From: Lacibacter sp. H375
GTDB taxonomy: Bacteria; Bacteroidota; Bacteroidia; Chitinophagales; Chitinophagaceae
Length of the DNA: 64,000 bases
Assembly (NCBI RefSeq): GCF_037892425.1
Contig: NZ_JBBKTT010000001.1
Span: 1,302,001 to 1,366,000 of the forward strand
Reading direction: 5' to 3'
In this document: positions 17,615 through 26,348 of the stretch, one piece after another
Layout of the letters: every line of letters begins with the position of its first letter
Numbering within the stretch: the first letter of the stretch is position 1
Notes under the pieces: generated by a model
The model's input: only the letters and a program-made list of their open reading frames with translations
What the model was told of the DNA's origin: nothing
The model's database searches: none
Made by a program: the position numbers and the translations under genes

Positions 17615-18268
17615 ATGAATTTTGAGTTGAATGCTGCTTTCAGTTTTACAGTAGGAATTGGTGCAGTGATCGGCTGGATCAGAATTAAAAAAACTGATCC
17701 GGCCTTTTTACCTTTTTTATGGTTGCTTCTGATTGGCTTTGTACATGAGATAAGCAGTTTTGTACTTTCTTATACCGGCTATTCCAATGCAGTGACGTAT
17801 AATTTTTTTACGTTGGCAGAGGCACTTCTAATCTGTTATCAATTTTACAAGTGGGGGCTGTTTGAGCAAAGGCCAGGTTTTTATTACCTGCTTCAATTTC
17901 TTTTTGTAACAGGATGGATCTGTGAACTACTCTACCGAGCGAGCTTACAGGAATACTTTTCTTATTTTATTATCGGCTATGCAACACTACTTGTTTTTAT
18001 GGCTATCAACATGCTCAACAACATATTATTCAGGGAACCAGGCTCGGTGTTATTTCAACCGGAGTTCCTTGTATGTATGGGTGTTGTTGTTTATTTCACC
18101 TACACCATTCTCGTTGAAGTATTCTGGTTTTACGGGCTTAACAAAAGCAGTGCATTCAGGCTTCGCATTTATGAAGTATTTGGCTATATTAATTTATTTA
18201 CCAACCTCGTTTTTGCATTTGCTACATTATGGATACCACTGAAACGGCATTATATACTGCAATCCTGA
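17615..18268 (+). CDS. Seven-transmembrane protein, possible sensor module
   Basis: 217 residues with about seven membrane helices and short loops; no catalytic motif visible. Start MNFELNAAFSF gives an outside/inside pattern typical of 7TM input domains. Its 3' end overlaps the histidine kinase gene by 40 bp. Since the kinase itself has only one membrane helix and no sensor domain, this protein may supply the signal input. That role is inferred from position only. Confidence 0.6.
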   Translation: MNFELNAAFSFTVGIGAVIGWIRIKKTDPAFLPFLWLLLIGFVHEISSFVLSYTGYSNAVTYNFFTLAEALLICYQFYKWGLFEQRPGFYYLLQFLFVTGWICELLYRASLQEYFSYFIIGYATLLVFMAINMLNNILFREPGSVLFQPEFLVCMGVVVYFTYTILVEVFWFYGLNKSSAFRLRIYEVFGYINLFTNLVFAFATLWIPLKRHYILQS

Positions 18269-19017
18269 TTGTTTCAATAGTACTTGGAACGGTACTGCTG
18301 TATTTTGCGATGAGCATGTACAGAGGGCGTGTAAAACATTACCGCTTATTAACCAAGCAACTGCTGGCAGAAATGGATGTACTTGAACGTGAGCGAACAC
18401 GTATTGCCACGGACCTGCATGATGACCTTGGACCCATGCTGGCTGTTACGAAAATTCATCTTGAACAAATTGAGCCAACCACTGTAACTGATCAACAACG
18501 ACATTCAGTTGCCGTGAGAAACATCTTAACGTTAACCAACCGACTAGGAGAGATCGCAAAAAACTTAACGCCCGCCATTTTAAAATCAAAGGGGTTACAG
18601 GTTGCACTAGAAGAATTCATTGACCAGTTTAATGATGTGAGTGAAATGCATATAAAGCTTGAGTATATGATCAAGCGCACACCCAATACGTTTTATGCTT
18701 TGCATATTTACCGCATTGTACAAGAGCTTGTTCATAATGCAGTAAAGCATTCGGCGGCACAACATGTGCTCATTCAACTAAAGGAACATAAACAAAAGCT
18801 TTATATTTTTTATACCGATGATGGCAAGGGTATTGAAACTGCAAACAAAGAATCAACACAAACGGGACTTGGATTGGGCAGCCTTCAAAACCGAGCCAAC
18901 CTGCTTGGTGGTAAAATGACCCGCACACAAACGAAAACGAAAGGAACTGATTTTGTATTTGAACTACCTCTTAACAAAAACGATGAACAAACAAACCAGG
19001 ATCGTATTAGCAGATGA
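18229..19017 (+). CDS. Sensor histidine kinase, NarL/HisKA_3 type
   Basis: 262 residues: one membrane helix (about 8-30), a HisKA_3 dimerisation domain with the phospho-acceptor His64 in RIATDLHDDLGPML, and an HATPase_c domain with the N box (ELVHNAVKHS), DDGKGI and GLGLGSLQNRANLLGG. No periplasmic sensor domain. It would phosphorylate the overlapping response regulator. Confidence 0.92.
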   Translation: MDTTETALYTAILIVSIVLGTVLLYFAMSMYRGRVKHYRLLTKQLLAEMDVLERERTRIATDLHDDLGPMLAVTKIHLEQIEPTTVTDQQRHSVAVRNILTLTNRLGEIAKNLTPAILKSKGLQVALEEFIDQFNDVSEMHIKLEYMIKRTPNTFYALHIYRIVQELVHNAVKHSAAQHVLIQLKEHKQKLYIFYTDDGKGIETANKESTQTGLGLGSLQNRANLLGGKMTRTQTKTKGTDFVFELPLNKNDEQTNQDRISR

Positions 19018-19633
19018 TTACCCGCTATTACTTGAAAGCTTTTCTTTAATGCTTGCACATGAAGCAACAATTGAAATTGTTGGACAGGTTGCCAACGGTG
19101 AACAACTTGTTGCCTGTGTTGAAACAGAACGGCCTGATGTTGTGATCACTGATATTGAAATGCCGGTGATGAATGGTTTGGAAGCAGCCCGTATTATTAA
19201 AGAACGTTTTCCTGCGACCGGTCTTTTAGCTTTAACGATGTTTAATGATCATCACCTGATTGTTGATATGATGGAAGCCGGCGCCAATGGGTATTTATTA
19301 AAGCAAACAAGCAAAGAAGAATTGCTGGCCGCTATTACAGCTGCTAAAAATGGTTTGCAATATTTCAGCAATGATACTTCGATGCGGCTGTTTAAACAGT
19401 TAGCAAAAAGCAAACTAAAGCAGGAAGAGGAAACCGTCAATTTTACTGAAAAGGAACAAGAGATCATCCGGTTGATCTGCGAACAACATGCGAGTAAGGA
19501 AATAGCAGCGTTGACACAATTGAGTAAACGAACGGTTGACAAATACCGTGATCATATTATGCAGAAAACGAAATCGATAAATTTTGCAGGGGTTGTGATC
19601 TATGCTATCAGGCATGGATTGTTTAAACCATAA
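18983..19633 (+). CDS. NarL/LuxR-type response regulator
   Basis: 216 residues: receiver domain (about 5-120) with Asp11/Asp12, the phospho-acceptor Asp57 in VVITDIEMP and the switch Lys in YLLKQTS, then a LuxR-type HTH (about 150-212, TEKEQEIIRLICEQHASKEIAALTQLSKRTVDKYR). The start MNKQTRIVLADD at 18983 overlaps the kinase gene by 35 bp, so translation is probably coupled. Target genes are unknown. Confidence 0.92.
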   Translation: MNKQTRIVLADDYPLLLESFSLMLAHEATIEIVGQVANGEQLVACVETERPDVVITDIEMPVMNGLEAARIIKERFPATGLLALTMFNDHHLIVDMMEAGANGYLLKQTSKEELLAAITAAKNGLQYFSNDTSMRLFKQLAKSKLKQEEETVNFTEKEQEIIRLICEQHASKEIAALTQLSKRTVDKYRDHIMQKTKSINFAGVVIYAIRHGLFKP

Positions 19634-19677
19634 GAAGGGAATTTGAAAGTGCATGCAATCAGGGGAGATTGAATTGC

Positions 19678-20040
19678 ATGGTTATGAGGAAACGACATTC
19701 TATAGTTTTAAGCGAACTTGAATCTGAACAACTAGGACAGGTAAAGATGCTTCTTGATTCAGCATCTTACCATTATGAAAACCTACAGTTGCTATCTCAA
19801 ACAGTTGGTATTAACGTAACGAAGCTTAAATACGGTTTCAAGCAACTTTATGGTGTAAGTATTTATCATTACTCTCTTCAATTACGGATAGAAAAAGCCA
19901 AACAACTTCTATTAAAAAATGAACTGAGTGTAAAGGCTATTTCGTTGGATTGTGGTTTCAGGAATTGCCAGCATTTTATAACGACGTTTAAGAAATGGAC
20001 TGGTGTAACACCTGGAAAATACAAATCAAACATTACCTGA
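19678..20040 (+). CDS. Stand-alone AraC-type DNA-binding domain protein
   Basis: About 120 residues, consisting almost only of an AraC double HTH: first helix pair in LLSQTVGINVTKLKYGFKQL, second in LSVKAISLDCGFRNCQHFITTFKKWTGVTPGKY. There is no ligand-binding domain. The ATG at 19678 follows a purine-rich AGGGGAGA; ATG 19684 is an alternative. It could regulate the downstream mauE locus, which begins after repeat copy B; that is inference. Confidence 0.75.
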   Translation: MVMRKRHSIVLSELESEQLGQVKMLLDSASYHYENLQLLSQTVGINVTKLKYGFKQLYGVSIYHYSLQLRIEKAKQLLLKNELSVKAISLDCGFRNCQHFITTFKKWTGVTPGKYKSNIT

Positions 20041-20060
20041 TTTATTTGTTTCTTTTTAAT

Positions 20061-20260
20061 CAAGTTGATTAATTGATAATATCATGTTTGTGATATACAC
20101 TGCCTGTTCTTTTGTCTTGACACAAAAGAACCAAAAAGTCAAGCCGGAACATATTACCCCCATGTTCCGGCAACAGCCCTGATTAAGCTTTGGTAATACT
20201 GTGGTGAAGTACAGTTGTAGTTGCATAAACATCTTATGTGCGACAGCATGATTTATTACA
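20061..20260. repeat. Hairpin repeat element, copy B
   Basis: 5' hairpin GTTCTTTTGT-CTTGAC-ACAAAAGAAC (20106-20131), the word CCAAAAAGTCAAG, then the central stem GCCGGAACAT (20143-20152)/ATGTTCCGGC (20162-20171) with loop ATTACCCCC, then the conserved tail CTTTGGTAATACTGTGGTGAAG ... TTGCATAAACATCTTATGTG. It accounts for most of the 20041-20388 gap; nothing else was seen there. Confidence 0.82.
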
Positions 20261-20388
20261 GTCTTGTTGTGTGACCAAATTGAAACCAAGAATATCTTTT
20301 TTGAAACCTGATTTATTTGCAAGCGGAGAAATGATTGCGGAATTTTAAGTTGTGATGCAGGGGAATGATTCATCAAACATTTTACGTG

Positions 20389-20838
20389 ATGAAAAACATT
20401 CCTGTAACTATTCATTGTTCGAGTTTGCTGATACTCCTGTTTACTTACACTGCCATCAGCAAATTAACTGACTACGAAAAATTTGTACGTGTACTTGATG
20501 AATCTCCCCTGATTCATAAGGGAGCAGACACGATTGCCTGGTTGCTACCAGTAACTGAGTTGATTGTAGTTCTGCTCCTGTTTTTTGAGCGAACCAGAAG
20601 GATGGGCTTGTATGCTTCACTTGCATTGCTTACTGTATTTACTATTTACATCGGATGTATGTTGTTGTTTGTTGCAGAGCTGCCCTGCAATTGTGGTGGT
20701 GTGCTGAATAAGATGAGCTGGCAACAACATTTGTTTTTTAATGCAGGGTTTCTTGTTATTAACGTGATTGGTATTGGAAGAACTCCTTTATATGAACTTC
20801 TAAATTTTCTGCGCAGACAGGGTATGCCGAAAACCTGA
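20389..20838 (+). CDS. MauE/DoxX-family redox-associated membrane protein
   Basis: 149 residues with four membrane helices. The MauE-type motif PCNCGGVLNKMSWQQHLFFN is present, with Cys residues placed near the membrane surface. In Bacteroidota such proteins accompany TlpA-type thioredoxins and are thought to pass electrons or form disulfides in exported proteins. The start MKNIPVTIH at 20389 fits better than the upstream one. It is followed 33 bp later by a small exported two-Cys protein. Confidence 0.8.
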   Translation: MKNIPVTIHCSSLLILLFTYTAISKLTDYEKFVRVLDESPLIHKGADTIAWLLPVTELIVVLLLFFERTRRMGLYASLALLTVFTIYIGCMLLFVAELPCNCGGVLNKMSWQQHLFFNAGFLVINVIGIGRTPLYELLNFLRRQGMPKT

Positions 20839-20871
20839 AAGAGAGTAGGCGTCATTATTAAATTTTAGTTT

Positions 20872-21228
20872 ATGAAAAAGTATTTTTTAAGCATCAGTGC
20901 TGTTGTTATTGCAGTATTGCTTGTTGCCTTTACGCAACCAAAGAAAGCAATGTTTGACCCGATCTATTTCCAGTATTCGGAAGATGACATCAGTTTTAAT
21001 AACCTGAAGGACCCTGCACATTGGCAACTGATCAGTTTGCCTGCAACAGGTTGTGATGAAGGAAGTATTCCATGTGTTGTAAAAATTGAAGGCCTTTCTG
21101 ATTATGGTGGAAGCTATTCACCGGGTTATGTTGATGAAGTTGATTTTGCCCGTTATCTTGATCTGCAAGGTGAAACCAACGCACAGGCATATGTGACCGG
21201 TGTAAATATGGAAGCGAGCAAGGATTAA
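20872..21228 (+). CDS. Small exported protein with a Cys pair
   Basis: 118 residues with a signal peptide or N-terminal anchor (1-20) and a mature domain with exactly two Cys (GCDEGSIPC) that could form a disulfide. It resembles small exported proteins of Bacteroidota (DUF6520-like) that sit beside MauE genes; the assignment is tentative. Given its neighbours, it may be a substrate or partner of the MauE/TlpA redox pair. A strong terminator follows. Confidence 0.6.
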   Translation: MKKYFLSISAVVIAVLLVAFTQPKKAMFDPIYFQYSEDDISFNNLKDPAHWQLISLPATGCDEGSIPCVVKIEGLSDYGGSYSPGYVDEVDFARYLDLQGETNAQAYVTGVNMEASKD

Positions 21229-21249
21229 TTGAAACAACTGAAAAAAAAT

Positions 21250-21279
21250 AAAACCGGTTGCAGATACAGCCGGTTTTTT
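21250..21279. terminator. Bidirectional intrinsic terminator
   Basis: AAAACCGG (21250-21257) and CCGGTTTT (21270-21277) form a perfect 8 bp stem with T on the right and A on the left. It serves the plus-strand small exported protein and the minus-strand susD-like gene, which ends at 21299. Confidence 0.85.
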
Positions 21280-21298
21280 CTTGTGACATAGCCATTGC

Positions 21299-22654
21299 TT
21301 AGCGTGGATTCTGAACCATACCCGTTAGCTCAATTACTGTTTCAGGAATTGGTAATGCAAAACGGAGATCGTTCGGTGGTAAGAGGTATGTATTGCTACC
21401 GAGTATTCTTGTTAATGAAATGGATGCACCTTGTTTGTTCAAACGTTTTATATCGATCCAGCGAATGCTACGCATGAGTAATTCTTTGCGACGCTCTAAC
21501 AGAATTTTTTCTACAGCTTCTTCTTTTGTTGCCGCTGTGTATGGAATGAAGGTTCCCGTTTTCCAACGTTTGATGAGTAATGTATTAAGTGTGTTCATTG
21601 CTTCCATTGCGTTGTTTTTTCTTGCTTCACACTCTGCTTTCATGAGATACAACTCATCTACTGCAAAGCCATTGAACAAATTAATTACTCCAGAGTAACT
21701 ACCACGGAAACCATAGGTGCCATTGTTGTTGTTACGAAAGAAGATCGTTTTCCTTAAATCATTTGCATGGTAAGACCGATACAGATTTGAATCGATCTTC
21801 GCTCTCGAGTTATTTAATATTGAACCGGTTGCAGTATAGCAATCGTATAATACTTCAGGATTTGAAAAACGTGGATCAAATGGATAGGTTGTTGAAGCGT
21901 TGAGCTGGTTGTAATCTTTAATGTTGTTTTTTATTGAGAGTGCCCAATCGGAGTAATACAAACAACTATCATAATTACCCATGAATAAATAGGTTCGTGC
22001 AACCAAGGCCAATGCTGCCGGTTTGCATGGACGCAGCAAATGCAATGCTGTTTCCGGAAGTAATGCCGCTGCTTGTTTTGCATCTTTTAATACCTGCTCG
22101 TAAGATTGCTTGACTGATGAACGAACTGATGGCGAATTGAATTCAGGATCGAGACGCAGAGGCATTCCTAAATCGGTTGAAGCTGTTGCCTGATCATAAG
22201 CAGGTGACCAGATGGCCAGGCCCTGTAAGAATGAATTGGCTCTTATGAAGTATGCGTGACCCAAACATGCATTGCGTTGTTCCAAGGTACCGGCAGACAA
22301 CGGAATGTTTGGCATTTCAGTTATAATAAGATTTGCCTTGTACACATTATCAAAGAGGTTTGACCAATCGTTGGTACCTGTTACAAAGAGAAAATCTTTT
22401 TCCCATGTGTATATGCGTTGATCGGGAATGGTTGTTAAGGCAGCCCAATCGGGTTGTGTGAGATAATAATCATCGGCGCTTTTTTCGGCAGCGCCGGGAT
22501 TGAACTGGTTGACCCGTGCATAGCTGTCGAGCAGGCCTTGCAGATCCTGGACGGTGGAGGGTATAACGAGTTTTTGGTTTGATTTTTTATCCAAAAACTT
22601 TTTGCAGGAGAGTAATGCGGTGATGCATACTGCAAGGATGAATATGTATTTCAT
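21299..22654 (-). CDS. SusD/RagB-family outer-membrane lipoprotein
   Basis: 451 residues with a lipoprotein signal (ALLSC, Cys17). SusD-like proteins cap the SusC channel and bind the nutrient at the cell surface. Typical parts are present: the N-terminal TPR-like helices, the mid segment AALLPETALHLLRPCKPAALALVARTYLFMGNYD, and the C-terminal LLERRKELLMRSIRWIDIKRLNK with LPPNDLRFALPIPETVI. It is downstream of susC, but the two are separated by 456 bp holding two repeat copies. Confidence 0.92.
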   Translation of the reverse strand: MKYIFILAVCITALLSCKKFLDKKSNQKLVIPSTVQDLQGLLDSYARVNQFNPGAAEKSADDYYLTQPDWAALTTIPDQRIYTWEKDFLFVTGTNDWSNLFDNVYKANLIITEMPNIPLSAGTLEQRNACLGHAYFIRANSFLQGLAIWSPAYDQATASTDLGMPLRLDPEFNSPSVRSSVKQSYEQVLKDAKQAAALLPETALHLLRPCKPAALALVARTYLFMGNYDSCLYYSDWALSIKNNIKDYNQLNASTTYPFDPRFSNPEVLYDCYTATGSILNNSRAKIDSNLYRSYHANDLRKTIFFRNNNNGTYGFRGSYSGVINLFNGFAVDELYLMKAECEARKNNAMEAMNTLNTLLIKRWKTGTFIPYTAATKEEAVEKILLERRKELLMRSIRWIDIKRLNKQGASISLTRILGSNTYLLPPNDLRFALPIPETVIELTGMVQNPR

Positions 22655-22725
22655 GAAATTTGGTTTAGTTGATTTAATGTTTTCATTTGTTTAAAGCAGG
22701 TTGATGATTTAAACATCGTAATTAT

Positions 22726-22900
22726 TCTTTGTCACTTTTTTGCGGAAAAAAGTAACCAAAAAGCCGCCCGAAAAACCCCGCCTGCATCGGGCAGGGATTA
22801 CGGCCCGTTTTCGGGATTGTACCCTGATGAAGCTTTTGTGCTACTGTCGCTTCGGCTGGAGAATTTGCATGTGCATATCATGTGTAGCAGGTTGATGAAT
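22726..22900. repeat. Hairpin repeat element, copy C
   Basis: 5' hairpin ACTTTTTT-GCGG-AAAAAAGT (22734-22753), central stem CCCGAAAA (22767-22774)/TTTTCGGG (22808-22815) with an inner hairpin CCTGC/GCAGG (22781-22795), then the tail CTACTGTCGCTTCGGCTGGAG ... TTTGCATGTGCATATCATGTG. The end word GCAGGTTGATGA (22887-22898) also occurs just before the element (22696-22707), as if an older copy's tail preceded it. Confidence 0.82.
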
Positions 22901-23075
22901 TAATATTGGTTTGTGTGTTTGATACACTATTTGTTCTTTTGTCTTGACACAAAAGAACCAAAAAGTCAAGCAGGGAATTATTACCCCCAATTCCCTGCGA
23001 TAGCCCTGATTTAGCTTTGGTACTACTGTCGCTTGGGCTGGAGAATTTGCATGCGCATATCATGTGTAGCATCGT
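22901..23075. repeat. Hairpin repeat element, copy D
   Basis: Lies directly behind copy C. 5' hairpin GTTCTTTTGT-CTTGAC-ACAAAAGAAC (22933-22958), central stem GCAGGGAATT (22970-22979)/AATTCCCTGC (22989-22998) with the same loop ATTACCCCC as copy B, then the tail CTACTGTCGCTTGGGCTGGAG ... TTTGCATGCGCATATCATGTG. Copies C and D together fill the susC-susD gap. Confidence 0.82.
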
Positions 23076-23110
23076 GTTTTGTTTGTGACTTTTATTCTTT
23101 GTTGACCACA

Positions 23111-26100
23111 CTAGAAATTTATGTTTAGGCCGAAGGCGATGGTTTGGGATGGTGGCAGTTCTGCATAGTCGGGATCGAGGTTGTGATTGTTGGCTTTCCA
23201 GATGATGGCGATGTTGTTCCATGTGCTGTAAAAGCGGATAGACGATACCGGTAGTTTTTTGATGAGTGCCTTATTGAGTTCGTAACTGCACTGGATATAC
23301 TGGAGGCGAACGTGATCGCCTTTTGTTGCCAGTACTGCGGAGCTGGTATAAAACTGATCACGACCGGAAGCAACGGGGTATTGCATGGATGGAATATTTG
23401 TAAAGAGTTCATCGCCTGGTTTCATCCAACGCTTATCAAAATCGGCATGGCCTTTTAACTGGTTGTATAAAGAACCATAATCGATAGAGCGACGCATGAA
23501 CCAGTACTTGAGTTTGTAGGTGATGCGAACAGAGAGCGAAAACGATTTGTATGAAACGGTGTTACCCATTGAACCAAAGAATAGCGGTGTTGCTGAACCA
23601 ACGTGCAGCAAATCGTTTACTGTTAATGCAGGACCGTTGAGTTGGTTATAATCGGCAGATAGCTGACCCTGTAAGAAACCCTGCGGATCACCTGTTGCTG
23701 AGAGTCCGCCCCATTGGTATGCAAACAAGGAATGCAAGGGATAACCATTTAAAGCACGGCCGGAACTACCTGCATAAGAAGATGCCTGTTTTGTATTGGC
23801 ATAGTATTCTGTGACCTTGCTTTTGGTTGTGTTGAAAATTAAACTGGTGGACCATTTTATTTTCCTGTTTATGTTGAGTGTGTTGATGGCAATATCCCAA
23901 CCATGGTTGTTCATTTCACCCACATTCTTTACAATGAGTGTACCGATACCCAATGTTTGATCGACGGGAACAGATTGATAGAGATCGGTTGCCCGTTTGT
24001 GATAAAATTCAATGCTGCCATTGATGCGGTTTGCTGCCATTGCGAAATCGAGCCCGATGTTTAACTGGCCTATTTTTTCCCAACGGAGATCGGGGTTATA
24101 GAAATTATTTACCGATGTCATTTGTGTCAGGGTATATGGATTGATACCGGAATAGAGCAACGTGGTGGCAGCAGATTTTGACTGATCGAGGTTGCCACTG
24201 TAACCCCATGTTGCACGGAGTTTTAATTGTGATATGTAGTTGAGTTTATAAAATGATTCGGCAGCAATATCCCATGCAGCACCAATGGACCAAAGGGGAT
24301 TCCATTTATCGTTGGTGTTTAAACCAAAGAGGTTGGATGCATCTTTTCGTGCGCTGAGTGAAACTGTGTACTTGTTGTTGTATGTATAAGCAGCGTTGGT
24401 ATAGAATGAAAGAAAGCGGTGGTTGAATGAAGAGAAATCGCTACCACCGGGAATGAGCGCTGCAACGCCTGTAATAAAACGAGGGTACGGATTTACTAAA
24501 TCAATATTGGATACGGTTAAGAGATCGGGTTTGTAGCCATAGATGCGGGTAGAGAATCCATCGGTTATCTTTTCGCTGAGCTGTGCCCCAGCAATGGCAT
24601 TGATGTTGTGTTTGTTAAATTCTTTATTGATGTTGAGCTGGGCACGCAGGTCCTGCGCCAGCATATCATTTGACCTGGTGTTGAGTATTGCACCCAATGG
24701 AATTTTGTATGTAACCGCTCCTGCGCTGCGGTTGAGTTGCGTAAACGTATTGATGAGGTCTCTTGTGAAATAACTTTCCTGTGTTAAGATATTTTCTGAT
24801 TCGGTTTGTTGCAACTCGTAGCGATAATTAAGACCGATGTTGAGCCAGGGAGTGAATTTATAACGAAGACCTGCCACTGCTGAAAGATCGTGCAGAGCTG
24901 ATGTAATGTTATTGTGTTTGTAATCGGTTAAGGGATAGTAGTTCCAATCTAAGAGTTTGCCGGCACCGGCAGTATCGGTATAGAGCAAACGATAATCATC
25001 ATAGAAGGGCAAGGCATTACCTGCATCATCAGCAAAGCGAGTATAAGGCGGGAGATTGCCAATGGAAGTATTGATTGAGCCCCATGCCGGACGGCCATTG
25101 TGATAGTTGCTTTTTGTATAGGCTGCACTTAATGAGAGTTCCAGTTTTTTTGAAGCACGGTATGTGTTTTCCCAACGGGTGGTGAGGCGTTTGTTTTGCG
25201 CATGGAGATTGTCTTTGTTATCATCGAGACCAATGGACAACGACCAGGCATAGTTTGGTGCGCCTCCTTTTAGTGAAAGCGAAATTTGTTTGTTGATGCC
25301 CTGTGTGTACATGTGTTGCAGGAATTCATTCCGCAGATCGTAATTGCGGAGCTGATCAATTTGCTGTTGTGCCTGTTGTTGTGTGATGGCACCCTTACGG
25401 GCAAGGAAGAGGATTTCAAAAACGGGGGTGAAGGGAGGACGAACCAAACTATTGGTATCGGAAAAACGAAACCGGTTTGCAAATAGCATTTGTTCCATGT
25501 CGATAAAACCTGATGTGCTGATGAGGGGCAGTTTTTCCAATGATGGTTTTGCCGTGAGCGACATGTTTGTATTGAGTTCGATCTTTAAGGGCTGGTTGAA
25601 GCGGCCTTTTTTTGTTGTGATAACAATGACGCCGTTGGAAGCTTTTGCACCCCAAATAGAAGCAGCAGCTGCATCTTTTAACACGGTAATGCTTTCGACA
25701 TCATTTGGATTGAGGTTATCGATGCTGCCTTCGTAGGGAAAATTATCGACGACGATGAGCGGATCATTGACTGCTGAAAAACTGGTGACGCCACGGATAA
25801 CGGGTTGCCTGTTTGAACTGATGCGCTGCGGTTGCGTGGTGTAACCGTTGGTGATATACTCTAATCGTTCGGTGATGCTTTTGCCTACCTGCTCGTTGTA
25901 GAGTTTGTTATCGATAAGGGTGAAGGAACCAGTAGCCCGCTCCTTTGGGATTTCCTGGAAGCCGGTGCTAACGATAACCTCTGCCAAGGCTGTAAATTTT
26001 CGTTTGAGCATGATGGTTAGTAAGCCCCGCTCGTTGTTTGGGACAGTTTCGGGATTGTAGCCGGTGGCTGTGACGAGCAGTGTATCGTTTACCCGTGCCA

Positions 26101-26281
26101 AAGAGATCATAAAGGAACCATCACTGGCTGTTACCAATGTTTGTGATGTGCGCTTAAGTGTAACGGATGCTGCAGGGATGGGTTGGCCTTCTTCGTTTAT
26201 TACTGTGCCTTTGATGGTGATGGTTTGGCACATGGAGAAGAGAGGCAGAAAGCTGAGTAAGAAGAGAAGTTTTGGTTTCAT
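23111..26281 (-). CDS. SusC/RagA-family TonB-linked outer-membrane transporter
   Basis: 1056 residues: signal peptide (about 1-18, LPLFSMCQ), carboxypeptidase-regulatory-like domain (about 20-105), plug domain (about 110-230) with the SusC signature DPLIVVDNFPYEGSI followed by SITVLKDAAAASIWGAKASNGVIVITTKKG, then a 22-strand-type barrel to the C-terminal phenylalanine (LNINF). It imports a substrate in concert with the SusD lipoprotein downstream. The upstream tlpA points to a redox-linked or peptide-type substrate rather than a glycan; there are no glycoside hydrolases here. Confidence 0.95.
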   Translation of the reverse strand: MKPKLLFLLSFLPLFSMCQTITIKGTVINEEGQPIPAASVTLKRTSQTLVTASDGSFMISLARVNDTLLVTATGYNPETVPNNERGLLTIMLKRKFTALAEVIVSTGFQEIPKERATGSFTLIDNKLYNEQVGKSITERLEYITNGYTTQPQRISSNRQPVIRGVTSFSAVNDPLIVVDNFPYEGSIDNLNPNDVESITVLKDAAAASIWGAKASNGVIVITTKKGRFNQPLKIELNTNMSLTAKPSLEKLPLISTSGFIDMEQMLFANRFRFSDTNSLVRPPFTPVFEILFLARKGAITQQQAQQQIDQLRNYDLRNEFLQHMYTQGINKQISLSLKGGAPNYAWSLSIGLDDNKDNLHAQNKRLTTRWENTYRASKKLELSLSAAYTKSNYHNGRPAWGSINTSIGNLPPYTRFADDAGNALPFYDDYRLLYTDTAGAGKLLDWNYYPLTDYKHNNITSALHDLSAVAGLRYKFTPWLNIGLNYRYELQQTESENILTQESYFTRDLINTFTQLNRSAGAVTYKIPLGAILNTRSNDMLAQDLRAQLNINKEFNKHNINAIAGAQLSEKITDGFSTRIYGYKPDLLTVSNIDLVNPYPRFITGVAALIPGGSDFSSFNHRFLSFYTNAAYTYNNKYTVSLSARKDASNLFGLNTNDKWNPLWSIGAAWDIAAESFYKLNYISQLKLRATWGYSGNLDQSKSAATTLLYSGINPYTLTQMTSVNNFYNPDLRWEKIGQLNIGLDFAMAANRINGSIEFYHKRATDLYQSVPVDQTLGIGTLIVKNVGEMNNHGWDIAINTLNINRKIKWSTSLIFNTTKSKVTEYYANTKQASSYAGSSGRALNGYPLHSLFAYQWGGLSATGDPQGFLQGQLSADYNQLNGPALTVNDLLHVGSATPLFFGSMGNTVSYKSFSLSVRITYKLKYWFMRRSIDYGSLYNQLKGHADFDKRWMKPGDELFTNIPSMQYPVASGRDQFYTSSAVLATKGDHVRLQYIQCSYELNKALIKKLPVSSIRFYSTWNNIAIIWKANNHNLDPDYAELPPSQTIAFGLNINF

Positions 26282-26348
26282 GTTGTTAAAAGTTGATAGT
26301 TAATAGATCATGGTTGATGGTGAATCGGGAGACGGCAATCGTGAGTGG

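Noticed and set aside
22726-23075. CRISPR array or transposon ends at the susC-susD gap
   Set aside because: Copies are about 175 bp long and differ in the stem; there are no regular short repeats with spacers, no transposase and no clear terminal inverted repeats.
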